This document shows, one piece after another, positions 16,470 to 24,334 of a DNA stretch of 64,000 nucleotides. The stretch is taken from NCBI RefSeq assembly GCF_002269385.1, contig NZ_CP022957.1, positions 1,235,001-1,299,000 on the forward strand, written 5' to 3'. The translations under genes were made by a program, and so were the position numbers. How positions within the stretch are numbered: position 1 is the first letter of the stretch; each line of letters starts with the position of its first letter. This DNA comes from Maribacter cobaltidurans (GTDB lineage: Bacteria > Bacteroidota > Bacteroidia > Flavobacteriales > Flavobacteriaceae). Under the pieces are notes generated by a model. The model worked only from the letters and a program-made list of their open reading frames with translations. It was not told the origin of the DNA and ran no database searches.

Positions 16470-16884
16470 AGATACCGAGTAAAGATATTAGCGAATGGCA
16501 TAGCACACTTTTTAACTATTTTATTCATTCATATATATTCCCAAACCACTGCGGAAGTCATGCAAAAATTCCACTCCGATCCTCCCGAGCGGGCGACCTT
16601 CGCCCGCCCGCTTTCGATCGTCTTTCCGTTCCAGTTTTGCGAGACCCCCTCGCGGCCGCGCAAAAGCACAAGCGGCGAAAAGCCGCTTGCCCTTTTTTCT
16701 CCCTACCCACAAAAAGCTTAGATATTTTCATATTTCTTTCATATTTCTTTCATTTTTTAAACACCATATCAGGCCATATAAATCTCCTATCTGTACCCAT
16801 TTATATTGATATGGTTCGATATGATTTAGTCGGTTAAATAATTGATTATAAGATAGTTAAATTCAAAATTGATTACTTATATTT
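16470..16884. other. Gene-free GC-rich palindromic stretch upstream of the mobilization genes
   Basis: No convincing gene is seen. The middle is much richer in GC than its surroundings. It holds GCGGGCGA-CCT-TCGCCCGC (16589-16607), a TTTTGCG/CGCAAAA pair around a CCCCCT tract (about 16635-16664), and CAAGCGGC-GAAAA-GCCGCTTG (16669-16689) followed by CCCTTTTTT, which would act as a rightward terminator. The rest is AT-rich. Such structure is common near transfer origins. Confidence 0.5.
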
Positions 16885-16947
16885 ATCCGTGAAACGGATA
16901 GCGAGGTGCATTCTAAGTAACTTAGAATTGTCTACTTCTTGCGAAGT
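16885..16947. other. oriT: Candidate origin of transfer (oriT): three consecutive inverted repeats
   Basis: Three perfect inverted repeats lie within 63 bases, ending 25 bases before mobC: ATCCGT-GAA-ACGGAT (16885-16899), ATTCTAAG-TAA-CTTAGAAT (16910-16928) and ACTTC-TTGC-GAAGT (16934-16947). A cluster of palindromes directly upstream of mobC-relaxase is the usual place for a nick region. The nick site cannot be read off. Confidence 0.5.
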
Positions 16948-16971
16948 GTTTTGCCTTAAATAGCAATAAAA

Positions 16972-17358
16972 ATGAAGCAACGAAAAAGAGGCCGAAAACG
17001 ATTGGGAAACAAGAAGCGACTTTATAACGTGATGCTGCGGTTCAACGATTCGGAATATGAAAGATTGCGAAAAATCTGTGAATCCTATAATCTGAATATT
17101 TCCGAAAGGGGAACGATAAGTCCATTGCTTAGAAGATTGGTACTGCAACAAGGGGCCGAGGAAAAAGATATGCTCCCCGACACCTCGAACCTTGCCTACC
17201 ACATCAACAGGATAGGCAACAACATCAACCAACTGGTCAAAATCGCACACCACAAAAACCTGAGAAGCCCAAATTCGAACCTCGAACAGGAAATAAGAAA
17301 GACCAACGAACTGCTGTACTCACTTATCGAAATAACAATGGAAGAAAGAACAGGATGA
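16972..17358 (+). CDS. mobC: MobC-like relaxosome accessory protein
   Basis: A 128-aa basic protein. The N-terminus (MKQRKRGRKRLGNKKRL) should bind DNA. A ribbon-helix-helix-like segment (YNVMLRFNDSEYERLRKICE) and the hallmark helix NRIGNNINQLVKIAHH place it in the MobC family of relaxosome proteins. It would load the relaxase at oriT. Its stop overlaps the relaxase start (ATGA), so the two are co-translated. Confidence 0.88.
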   Translation: MKQRKRGRKRLGNKKRLYNVMLRFNDSEYERLRKICESYNLNISERGTISPLLRRLVLQQGAEEKDMLPDTSNLAYHINRIGNNINQLVKIAHHKNLRSPNSNLEQEIRKTNELLYSLIEITMEERTG

Positions 17359-19655
17359 TAGCAAAAATCATTTATGGCGAAACCTGTACGGGGACATTGA
17401 ACTATATCTTCGGGAAAGAAGGTATGCGAATACTCGGTTACGGCAACACGTTTTCCCAAAGTATATCGCCAAGGTTCTTTGGGAACGTGCTCCATTTTCA
17501 GGGACAGCGCAATGCTACAAAAAACCGCTATGCCCATATCAGCCTGAACCTTCCCCATGGCGAACATTTGGATAACAGAACCTTTTACAGGATTTCCAAG
17601 GAATATATGGAAAATATGGGTTTTGGAGAACAGCCCTATGTGGTGGTCAGGCACAACGATACCAAGCATGAGCATGTCCATATCGTAACCACTATCGTAA
17701 AAGAAGATGGAAAAGTCCTGCCCATTTTTAATAGTCATAAAAGGAGCATGGCGACAAGGCAGTACTTGGAGAAGAAATACGGGCTGTCCCAGGCACCGAC
17801 AACGAAACAAAAAAGCCAACTGCCCATATACCGATTGCCGGAAAAACAATTCGGTATGGATGCGGAAAAAGGGACGAAATTCTATCTACAGGATGTGCTT
17901 AACAGCATCAACCAAAAATACAAAGTACGGAGTTTCGAGGAACTGGCAAGACTGATCAAGCCCTATCATATCGAAATCAGACAGATCAAAAGCGAATCGG
18001 GAAGGATTGGGGTCGCCTATGGCCTGAACAATCAAAAAGGCTACCAAACAAGGTTCATCAATGGTTCCGCCGTGCACCGAGGTCTGAGCGGCCCAAAACT
18101 GCAAAAGGTGTTCGATGCCCATTCCAAATCGAAACTGTTACCGATGCACCGAAAACGCCTGTTGAAACAAATTGAAACAACCTATGACCTTTTTCATACT
18201 ATCGATCCGCATGGCCTAGAAGACATATTAAAGGAGTATCAGGGCATCGACATCAAACTGGACAAAAAAGGAGATGCTATCGAGGGGTATACCGTCTTTG
18301 ACAAATCGCGCTATGTTTTCAGGACAAGGGAACTCGGCAAGAACGTTCGGATGCAGAATCGCTTGGACATTTTTGGGAACGGCGATGAACCCACAACAAT
18401 CGATATCGAGAGCAAACAGTTTAAACTGGAAATCCAAAAAATGATAAAAGAGGCATTGATAACATCCTATCTGCAATCCCCAAAACAGCAAGGACTGCTT
18501 TCGGAACATATTTTGAAAACCAACTTCGGGAATATCGTCCCCAGCTTGACCGCTTCAAAAAAGCATTATTTCTTGGAACGCTACATCCCAAAAAGTCAAA
18601 AGACCGAATTCAGAAAAGCGTTAGAGAATGCCTTTCCAATGGTCAGGGACAGATTGTATGAAATTGAGACCAAAAAGGAAAAAGAAATCTTGGAAAATAA
18701 ATTCAAACTTATCGGCAAGGTATTGAAGAAAGGCATGTTCGATGTTGGAATAGAAAAGGGTAGCGTTCGTCTTTTGTTCCAATCTCTGGGCGTAAAGTAT
18801 CACAATAACCAATTGTCCTTTGCCAATTCGAACAAGCATACGGTTCCCGTTCCTTTGGGTCGCTTGCCTTTCCCCGAGCATATGGAAAAATATGTATCCT
18901 CGGGTTTTGTCCGCCAAAACCATTTGATGCTGGAAATGCTGTCGGAACAGTCTTCCCAAAAAAGCCCCAAGCTGACTGCAACGGCCATGTTCCTTCCCAT
19001 GGTTTTTCCGAAGCTCTATGAAAAAATGAATCCTGTCTACAAAAAGCAATATGAAAGTGTCGCATTGGGTTCCTATGTGAAAAATGTCGAACGGATGCAC
19101 GCCCCCTTTGAAAAATCCCCGAAGGACTATATTGCCCTTTTCAATGCCAAGGGTTTCTATTTTATAAAAGGAGATAAAGGTTTTGAGGTCAAATCAGTTT
19201 ACACGGACAACAGAACTAGTTGCCCATTGCCGAATAGAACGAGCCAGTATTTGAGTTCAACACCCGATTTGACCGAAGCATTAAAAGAACAGCAACCCGT
19301 TATCAATGGCCTTGTAAATGACGGCAGGAACAACCTTGAAAACCTATGGGCGGGAAATCTCATGGAAAGGGGGATGTACGACAAAGTCGCCTTTATGCTA
19401 ACGGCGAAAAAAGTGTACCCTAACCTTCATCGGGAAATGGTGCAGCACCACATGGACAATGGACTTCGGAAAACCTTGCAAGGAGCCATAACAAGAAAAT
19501 CCAGCATCCAACAAAACCGCGTGCTCAGAAGGGGCATTTACGCTATCAGTTCTTTATCGGGCGACAGGGGCAAAAAACAAGAGGAGGTCTTTAACGGGTT
19601 CAAGGACGAGTTGACCGATTGGTCGAAATATAAGCGTGAAGGTATTTCATTTTAA
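17355..19655 (+). CDS. Relaxase/mobilization nuclease
   Basis: A 766-aa relaxase. The first 150 residues hold the conserved N-terminus (MIAKIIYGETCTGTLNYIFG) and the metal-binding three-histidine motif in VVRHNDTKHEHVHIVTT, typical of MobA/VirD2-like relaxases of Bacteroidetes elements. The long remainder is charged and of unassigned function. It would nick oriT and lead the strand into a recipient through a helper transfer apparatus. No coupling protein follows; the next gene is 740 bases away on the other strand. Confidence 0.9.
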   Translation: MIAKIIYGETCTGTLNYIFGKEGMRILGYGNTFSQSISPRFFGNVLHFQGQRNATKNRYAHISLNLPHGEHLDNRTFYRISKEYMENMGFGEQPYVVVRHNDTKHEHVHIVTTIVKEDGKVLPIFNSHKRSMATRQYLEKKYGLSQAPTTKQKSQLPIYRLPEKQFGMDAEKGTKFYLQDVLNSINQKYKVRSFEELARLIKPYHIEIRQIKSESGRIGVAYGLNNQKGYQTRFINGSAVHRGLSGPKLQKVFDAHSKSKLLPMHRKRLLKQIETTYDLFHTIDPHGLEDILKEYQGIDIKLDKKGDAIEGYTVFDKSRYVFRTRELGKNVRMQNRLDIFGNGDEPTTIDIESKQFKLEIQKMIKEALITSYLQSPKQQGLLSEHILKTNFGNIVPSLTASKKHYFLERYIPKSQKTEFRKALENAFPMVRDRLYEIETKKEKEILENKFKLIGKVLKKGMFDVGIEKGSVRLLFQSLGVKYHNNQLSFANSNKHTVPVPLGRLPFPEHMEKYVSSGFVRQNHLMLEMLSEQSSQKSPKLTATAMFLPMVFPKLYEKMNPVYKKQYESVALGSYVKNVERMHAPFEKSPKDYIALFNAKGFYFIKGDKGFEVKSVYTDNRTSCPLPNRTSQYLSSTPDLTEALKEQQPVINGLVNDGRNNLENLWAGNLMERGMYDKVAFMLTAKKVYPNLHREMVQHHMDNGLRKTLQGAITRKSSIQQNRVLRRGIYAISSLSGDRGKKQEEVFNGFKDELTDWSKYKREGISF

Positions 19656-20394
19656 TCCGATAAATTGTACAAGAGATATTTTGTAAAACTGATATAACAT
19701 TCTTTGGGGGATGTATGCCACAATATCAACTACGTTGTTTCAATCATTTCTACTTTAGCTAATTAATGCTCTCCCCAAAAAAAAATGTGCCGATTGTTTA
19801 ATCCAACAAAGACATACTGAATTTTTGATGCTTATTACATTTGAACGCTTAATTCACTTGGAAATCTTGTTCATATAGGAGTCCTATTGCTTAGGAAATA
19901 GTTGCCTTCGGCAATCAACAAATCATTGATATTTTTAAATACCGAGAACTAATATTTAGTTAAAAATTTGAAGTCGTGGCATAATTCAATGATAATTAAA
20001 AGTATCGAAGTGAATAAAAAAAATTGAAACATGCCAATTATAACTAGCCTGACCATCGATTTTTTAACGAATGTATGCGTATATATGCTCATCCCAAAAT
20101 CTTACATTTTAAAGACCGTTCTTTTAGCAATCCTTTTTTACAAAGTCGTTTTTCTTTCCCTTTATTGAAGCATTTTTGAATTCAAAAATCCTGGTAGAAA
20201 TGTAAGTTAATTGCAAATTCTTACATCCGTGTTCAAGAATCTACCCAACTGCTTTTGTGGTTATCTTATGCCCAAAAAAAGTATTGCTAAACCAATATAT
20301 AGGTCAGTCGATTTACGATATACATATGATTTATTAATAAAGCCTATGCAACACAAAAAAATTGTTGTTATCAACAACTGTATGTATTTTAAAA
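19656..20394. other. Gene-free spacer between the mobilization module and the gal operon
   Basis: About 740 AT-rich bases with no supported gene. A 71-codon frame at 20211-20426 has no recognisable content and overlaps the end of galE. The only clear element is the galE terminator near the right end. This spacer separates the transfer backbone from the carbohydrate cargo. Confidence 0.6.
20355..20378 (-). terminator. Terminator of the galKTE operon
   Basis: Read leftwards, GTTGTT-GAT-AACAAC is followed by AATTTTTTT. It lies 17 bases after the galE stop and terminates the leftward gal transcript. Confidence 0.75.
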
Positions 20395-21438
20395 TTAATT
20401 TAGCATATTGGCCTGTTGTTTTCTAAAATTCCGCTCCCATTCCCACGAGGACAGAATCATTTCGTCCAATCCTCTTTTGGGCCTCCAGCCGAACGTTTGC
20501 TCAGCCAATTGAAAAGATGCATATAGTTCGGGAACGTCTCCCTCCCTCCTTTCAACCACTCTGTAATTTAGTTTGTTCTTGGTAAGAGCCTCAAAGGTGT
20601 TGATAATCTCCAAAACACTATACCCATTCCCTGTCCCTAAATTGAATGCCTCCCAATTTGTCTTTTTTGAACTCGACTGGATATAATTCAGAGCCTTTAC
20701 ATGGGCTTCTCCCAAATCCATTACGTGGACATAATCCCTTATTGGAGTTCCATCTTTTGTTTCGTAGTCATTTCCAAATACCTTTAATTCAGGTCTCAGA
20801 CCGATGGCTGTCTGGGTAATAAAGGGCATCAAATTATTGGGAGTCCCTGAAGGAAGTTCACCGATCAATCCAGATCCATGGGCTCCTATTGGGTTAAAAT
20901 AACGAAGGGATATTCCGGAAAATTTTGGATTTGCTCTTGCCGTATCTTGAAGGATTTCCTCCGCTATTTTTTTCGTGTTTCCGTAAACCGAGAAAGGACG
21001 TTTGACTTCATTCCCTTCACTGATGGGCAGGGTGTCCGGCTCCCCATAAACCGTTGCCGATGAGGAAAAAATCAGATTTTCGATTCCATTTTCCAATTGA
21101 TTCTGCACGATGTTTATTAGACCAAATAGATTGTTGCGATAATAGGACAGCGGCTTTTTTTGCGATTCTCCCACAGCTTTGTATGCGGCAAAATGAATTA
21201 TGGCGATCGCATCGCCATGCCGGTTAAATGCCTTATTGGTTTTCTGCGTATCCTTAAGATCCACCATTTCATATTGAACAGTTTTTCCCGTTATTTGCTT
21301 TATTCGGTCAAGTGTTTTCACATCTGAATTTGAAAAATCGTCAAATACTACGACTTCATATCCATCCTCCAAAAGAGAGATTACCGTATGTGACCCAATA
21401 TAGCCACATCCTCCGGTTACAATTATCTTTTTTTTCAT
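20395..21438 (-). CDS. galE: UDP-glucose 4-epimerase
   Basis: An SDR-family epimerase, 347 aa. The NAD-binding GGCGYIGSHT is at the N-terminus, the catalytic Ser/Tyr/Lys set appears in IFSSSATVYGEP and SVYGNTKKIAEE, and ISLRYFNPIGAH follows. It interconverts UDP-galactose and UDP-glucose, closing the Leloir pathway. The frame extends to a TTG at 21444, but the ATG at 21438 (MKKKIIVTGG) is the natural start. It is the last gene of galK-galT-galE, 22 bases after galT. Confidence 0.95.
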   Translation of the reverse strand: MKKKIIVTGGCGYIGSHTVISLLEDGYEVVVFDDFSNSDVKTLDRIKQITGKTVQYEMVDLKDTQKTNKAFNRHGDAIAIIHFAAYKAVGESQKKPLSYYRNNLFGLINIVQNQLENGIENLIFSSSATVYGEPDTLPISEGNEVKRPFSVYGNTKKIAEEILQDTARANPKFSGISLRYFNPIGAHGSGLIGELPSGTPNNLMPFITQTAIGLRPELKVFGNDYETKDGTPIRDYVHVMDLGEAHVKALNYIQSSSKKTNWEAFNLGTGNGYSVLEIINTFEALTKNKLNYRVVERREGDVPELYASFQLAEQTFGWRPKRGLDEMILSSWEWERNFRKQQANMLN

Positions 21439-21460
21439 AATCAAGTATAGTTGAAAATCA

Positions 21461-22504
21461 TCATTTCCTTTGACAATAATGGACTTCCGAAAGCCCTTCT
21501 AATGTACCCGCCGCTTGTTCGGCGGTAATATCACGTTGGGGGTTGGCCAACAATTCATAACCGACCATAAATTTCTTAATCGTCGCCGAACGTAATAAGG
21601 GTGGGTAGAATACCATATGAAAATGCCATTCGTGATGTGCCTTTCCATCCGTTGGTGCTTGGTGAATTCCGGCTGAATAGGGAAAAGAGGTTTCAAACAG
21701 GTTGTCATATTTCGTGGTTACGATCTTAATGGCCTTAGCAAAACCCGTTTTCTCAATCTCGGTCAAATCGGCAATACTTCGTACGTGTCGTTTTGGAATA
21801 ATCATAACCTCGTAGGGCCAAACCGCCCAATAGGGAACTAGGGCGGCAAAGTGTTCATTCTGCCATATGAGTCGTTTATCCATCTGTTGTTCTTGTTTCA
21901 AGTAATCCCCTAGAAGACTTCTTTTATTCTCATTCCAATAGGAAAGCTGCTGTTTCGACTTTTTTACTACTTCTTGTGGAATTGAATTCTGAGACCAAAT
22001 CTGTCCATGGGGGTGCGGATTGCTGCAACCCATCAAAGCGCCTTTGTTTTCAAATATTTGAACATAATTGATACCTTCTATATCACCGAGCTCATGGTAT
22101 TCCTTTTGCCAAATACCAATTACATCTTCAATTGATCGCACCTGCATTAAAGGTAATGTCAAAGAATGGTCCGGGGAGAAGCATATCACCTTACAAATAC
22201 CATTGTCCCCTTTGGTCCGCAACAAACCTTCATTTATCTCATCAGAAGGAGTGTCTGTAAGTAGTGCGGAAAAATCATTCTTGAAACTATATACCGTATT
22301 ATAGTTTGGATTGGAATCTCCATTGGCTCGTACATTCCCAGGACAGAGGTAGCAACCCGCATCATAGGTCGGTCTGTCGGCGGGTGCCGTTTTTTCTTGT
22401 TTGCCCTGCCATGGCCTTTTGGTACGGTGCGGGGAGACCAACACCCATTCATCGTTTAAGATATTGTACCTTCTATGCGGATGTTCGTTAATGTCTAATT
22501 TCAT
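21461..22504 (-). CDS. galT: Galactose-1-phosphate uridylyltransferase
   Basis: A 347-aa HIT-superfamily enzyme. The uridylylated His lies in GCSNPHPHGQIW, and a second His cluster HHEWHFHMVFYPP is near the C-terminus. The N-terminus DEWVLVSPHRTKRPWQG is characteristic. It converts galactose-1-phosphate and UDP-glucose into glucose-1-phosphate and UDP-galactose. Its ATG overlaps the galK stop by one base (TGATG), so translation is coupled. Confidence 0.95.
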   Translation of the reverse strand: MKLDINEHPHRRYNILNDEWVLVSPHRTKRPWQGKQEKTAPADRPTYDAGCYLCPGNVRANGDSNPNYNTVYSFKNDFSALLTDTPSDEINEGLLRTKGDNGICKVICFSPDHSLTLPLMQVRSIEDVIGIWQKEYHELGDIEGINYVQIFENKGALMGCSNPHPHGQIWSQNSIPQEVVKKSKQQLSYWNENKRSLLGDYLKQEQQMDKRLIWQNEHFAALVPYWAVWPYEVMIIPKRHVRSIADLTEIEKTGFAKAIKIVTTKYDNLFETSFPYSAGIHQAPTDGKAHHEWHFHMVFYPPLLRSATIKKFMVGYELLANPQRDITAEQAAGTLEGLSEVHYCQRK

Positions 22505-23667
22505 CAGCGTCTGCTTACTGTCGATGTTCCTTGGCTCGGAACGGTTTGAAAATATGATAGATCTAAATCAAACTCTTTCTTATATGCTTGGGTGACTTTG
22601 CGAATAAACCGTTCAAGTGCATCCTTATGGATGAGGTTCAAAGTGCAGCCGCCAAAACCCCCGCCCATCATTCGCGTACCTAGAATTTGTGGTTCCGTAT
22701 TTGAAAATTCTACCAGAAAATCCAGTTCGGGACAACTTACTTCATATTTTGAGCTGAGACCTTCGTGGGATTCGTACATAAGTTGGCCCATTCTATCCAG
22801 GTTATTGGCTTCTAAGGCTTCCGCTGCGTCCAAAACCCTTTTGGTTTCCTCAACGACATAAGAACAGCGGTCGTATAATAATGTTCCCAGTTCTTCCTTT
22901 GCCTCATCGAGCATTTTAAGGGTTACATTTCTAAAAGACGGTTTTATGTTGAAGAGTTTCGTTAAAATGGTCAAGCCTTTTTGGCATTGCTCCCTTCTAA
23001 CATTATATTCACCTGTGGAAAGGTTGTGCGAAACGTTGGTATTCAGCAGAAGTAAACGATAAGGTTCAAGATTCGTCGGGATGTATTTAAAGTCAAGGGA
23101 GCGGCAATCAAGAAGCATCGTATGTCCGTCCTTTCCCATTACAGATGCAAACTGATCCATGATACCACACTTTGTCCCAACAAAATTATGTTCGGCCCGC
23201 TGACCAATTTTAATCAATTCCCACTTGTCCAGTCCTAATCCAAAAAGTACGTTTAATCCATAGGCAAGACCACATTCCAAGGCGGCAGAAGAACTTACCC
23301 CCGAACCGATTGGCACTTTGCTTTCAATGTTACAATCAAAACCCCTTAACTTACCAGAAAGTTTATTGATTTCGGCTATTACGCCGATTACATAATTGTG
23401 CCAACCTTCCGTACCTTGGCCCAGTTTGTCTAGGCCCACTACCAAAGTATTTTTAAAGCCCTCACTTCGTATGGTACAACGGCTTTCATGTCCATTTGCC
23501 TTTAGTGCTAGGTAAATGCACTTGTCAATTGCTGCGGGCAAAACAAATCCATCATTGTAATCAATATGTTCTCCAATAAGATTGATTCTTCCGGGTGACG
23601 AAATCTGCACCGTTGGCCGATTGTCAGTGAATTTCTGCAAAGGTTTGCTCGGGTTCTGATGTGACAT
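22504..23667 (-). CDS. galK: Galactokinase
   Basis: A 387-aa GHMP kinase. The galactose-binding signature is in PGRINLIGEHIDYNDGF, the ATP loop is PIGSGVSSSAALECG, and the third GHMP motif is MMGGGFGGCTLNL. It phosphorylates galactose at C1. It is the first gene of galK-galT-galE, preceded by a 500-base leader with GAATCAAATTG repeats that also occur upstream of susC, suggesting control by the locus regulator. Confidence 0.95.
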   Translation of the reverse strand: MSHQNPSKPLQKFTDNRPTVQISSPGRINLIGEHIDYNDGFVLPAAIDKCIYLALKANGHESRCTIRSEGFKNTLVVGLDKLGQGTEGWHNYVIGVIAEINKLSGKLRGFDCNIESKVPIGSGVSSSAALECGLAYGLNVLFGLGLDKWELIKIGQRAEHNFVGTKCGIMDQFASVMGKDGHTMLLDCRSLDFKYIPTNLEPYRLLLLNTNVSHNLSTGEYNVRREQCQKGLTILTKLFNIKPSFRNVTLKMLDEAKEELGTLLYDRCSYVVEETKRVLDAAEALEANNLDRMGQLMYESHEGLSSKYEVSCPELDFLVEFSNTEPQILGTRMMGGGFGGCTLNLIHKDALERFIRKVTQAYKKEFDLDLSYFQTVPSQGTSTVSRR

Positions 23668-24178
23668 GAGTTAACTTAAAATTAATTGCCCCTAAACATT
23701 TTACGAAATTGTTGAAAGTTTATAGAAACCGTACAATCATATTTCTCTGGTTTCTAGTTACGTACATCCAAATTGATTGTATTGCAAAGTATCATAAAAC
23801 CAATAATGGAACACATTGGTTTATTCCATTTCTTAGTCAATTTGATTCAATCTTTTGGAACTTTTGGGCTAGTTCTCTTTTTTGAATCAAATTGTTGTGT
23901 TCTGAATCAAATTATATTAATCGATTTTGTAAAGCGGGGAAGTGTTTTCTCACATAATGGAATGTGTGTACACCACATCCCATATGCAAAATCCTAATAT
24001 TTGAGCCATACCAATGTAGATGAAAGTCCATCTCGCAATGCAGAAAAAGCATCGTTTAAGATGAGTATGGATCTATGGATTTTGGGTCCAAATTGGAATC
24101 ATCTTACCCGATTTGATCGCTATACTTTTTATGGAATCAAAGTAAACTCTGCAAATCTCATTTAGCAATATCCCTATT
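23668..24178. promoter_or_regulatory. Regulatory leader of the galKTE operon
   Basis: There is no supported gene; a 74-codon rightward frame looks non-coding. It holds AACCAAT / ATTGGTT (23798-23821), an inverted copy CAATTTGATTC (23838-23848) and two direct copies of GAATCAAATT 20 bases apart (23884-23893, 23904-23913). The 30-base block from 23884 matches 24 of 30 bases with the block at 42991 upstream of susC. Both blocks lie about 220 bases from their start codons. Confidence 0.5.
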
Positions 24179-24328
24179 TTATTGGGTTGAAAACCTATAT
24201 TCCGAAATCGTATGGTAAGTTTCTCCCAGATTCAATCATATCGGAGGAAAATCGGACTGTTTGGACACTTCGGGAAAATGTTGGGTCTCTAGACAAAAGG
24301 CAGTTCTTAAATCATCAGTAGTACTGAA
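24179..24328 (-). pseudogene. Remnant of a second galM (3' end only)
   Basis: Read leftwards this stretch encodes about 49 residues matching the end of the intact galM at 27595: LRTAFCLETQHFP, FPPI, then a stop where galM has Arg (TGA for CGA), then LNLGET and YHTISEYRFSTQ followed by its own TAA. The two DNA segments are very similar over about 150 bases, with similarity ending close to the stop of the GH92 gene. It is a decayed duplicate, not a functional gene. Confidence 0.85.
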
Positions 24329-24334
24329 TTTCAA

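Noticed and set aside
16521..16712. 63-codon leftward frame in the GC-rich palindromic stretch
   Set aside because: Arg/Gly-rich translation created by the GC-rich hairpins; no family features and it overlaps the likely transfer origin.
20211..20426. 71-codon rightward frame before galE
   Set aside because: Runs through the galE terminator and into galE on the other strand; AT-rich, no recognisable content.
23773..23997. 74-codon rightward frame in the galK leader
   Set aside because: Covers the repeated GAATCAAATT motifs and has no protein features; best explained as regulatory DNA.
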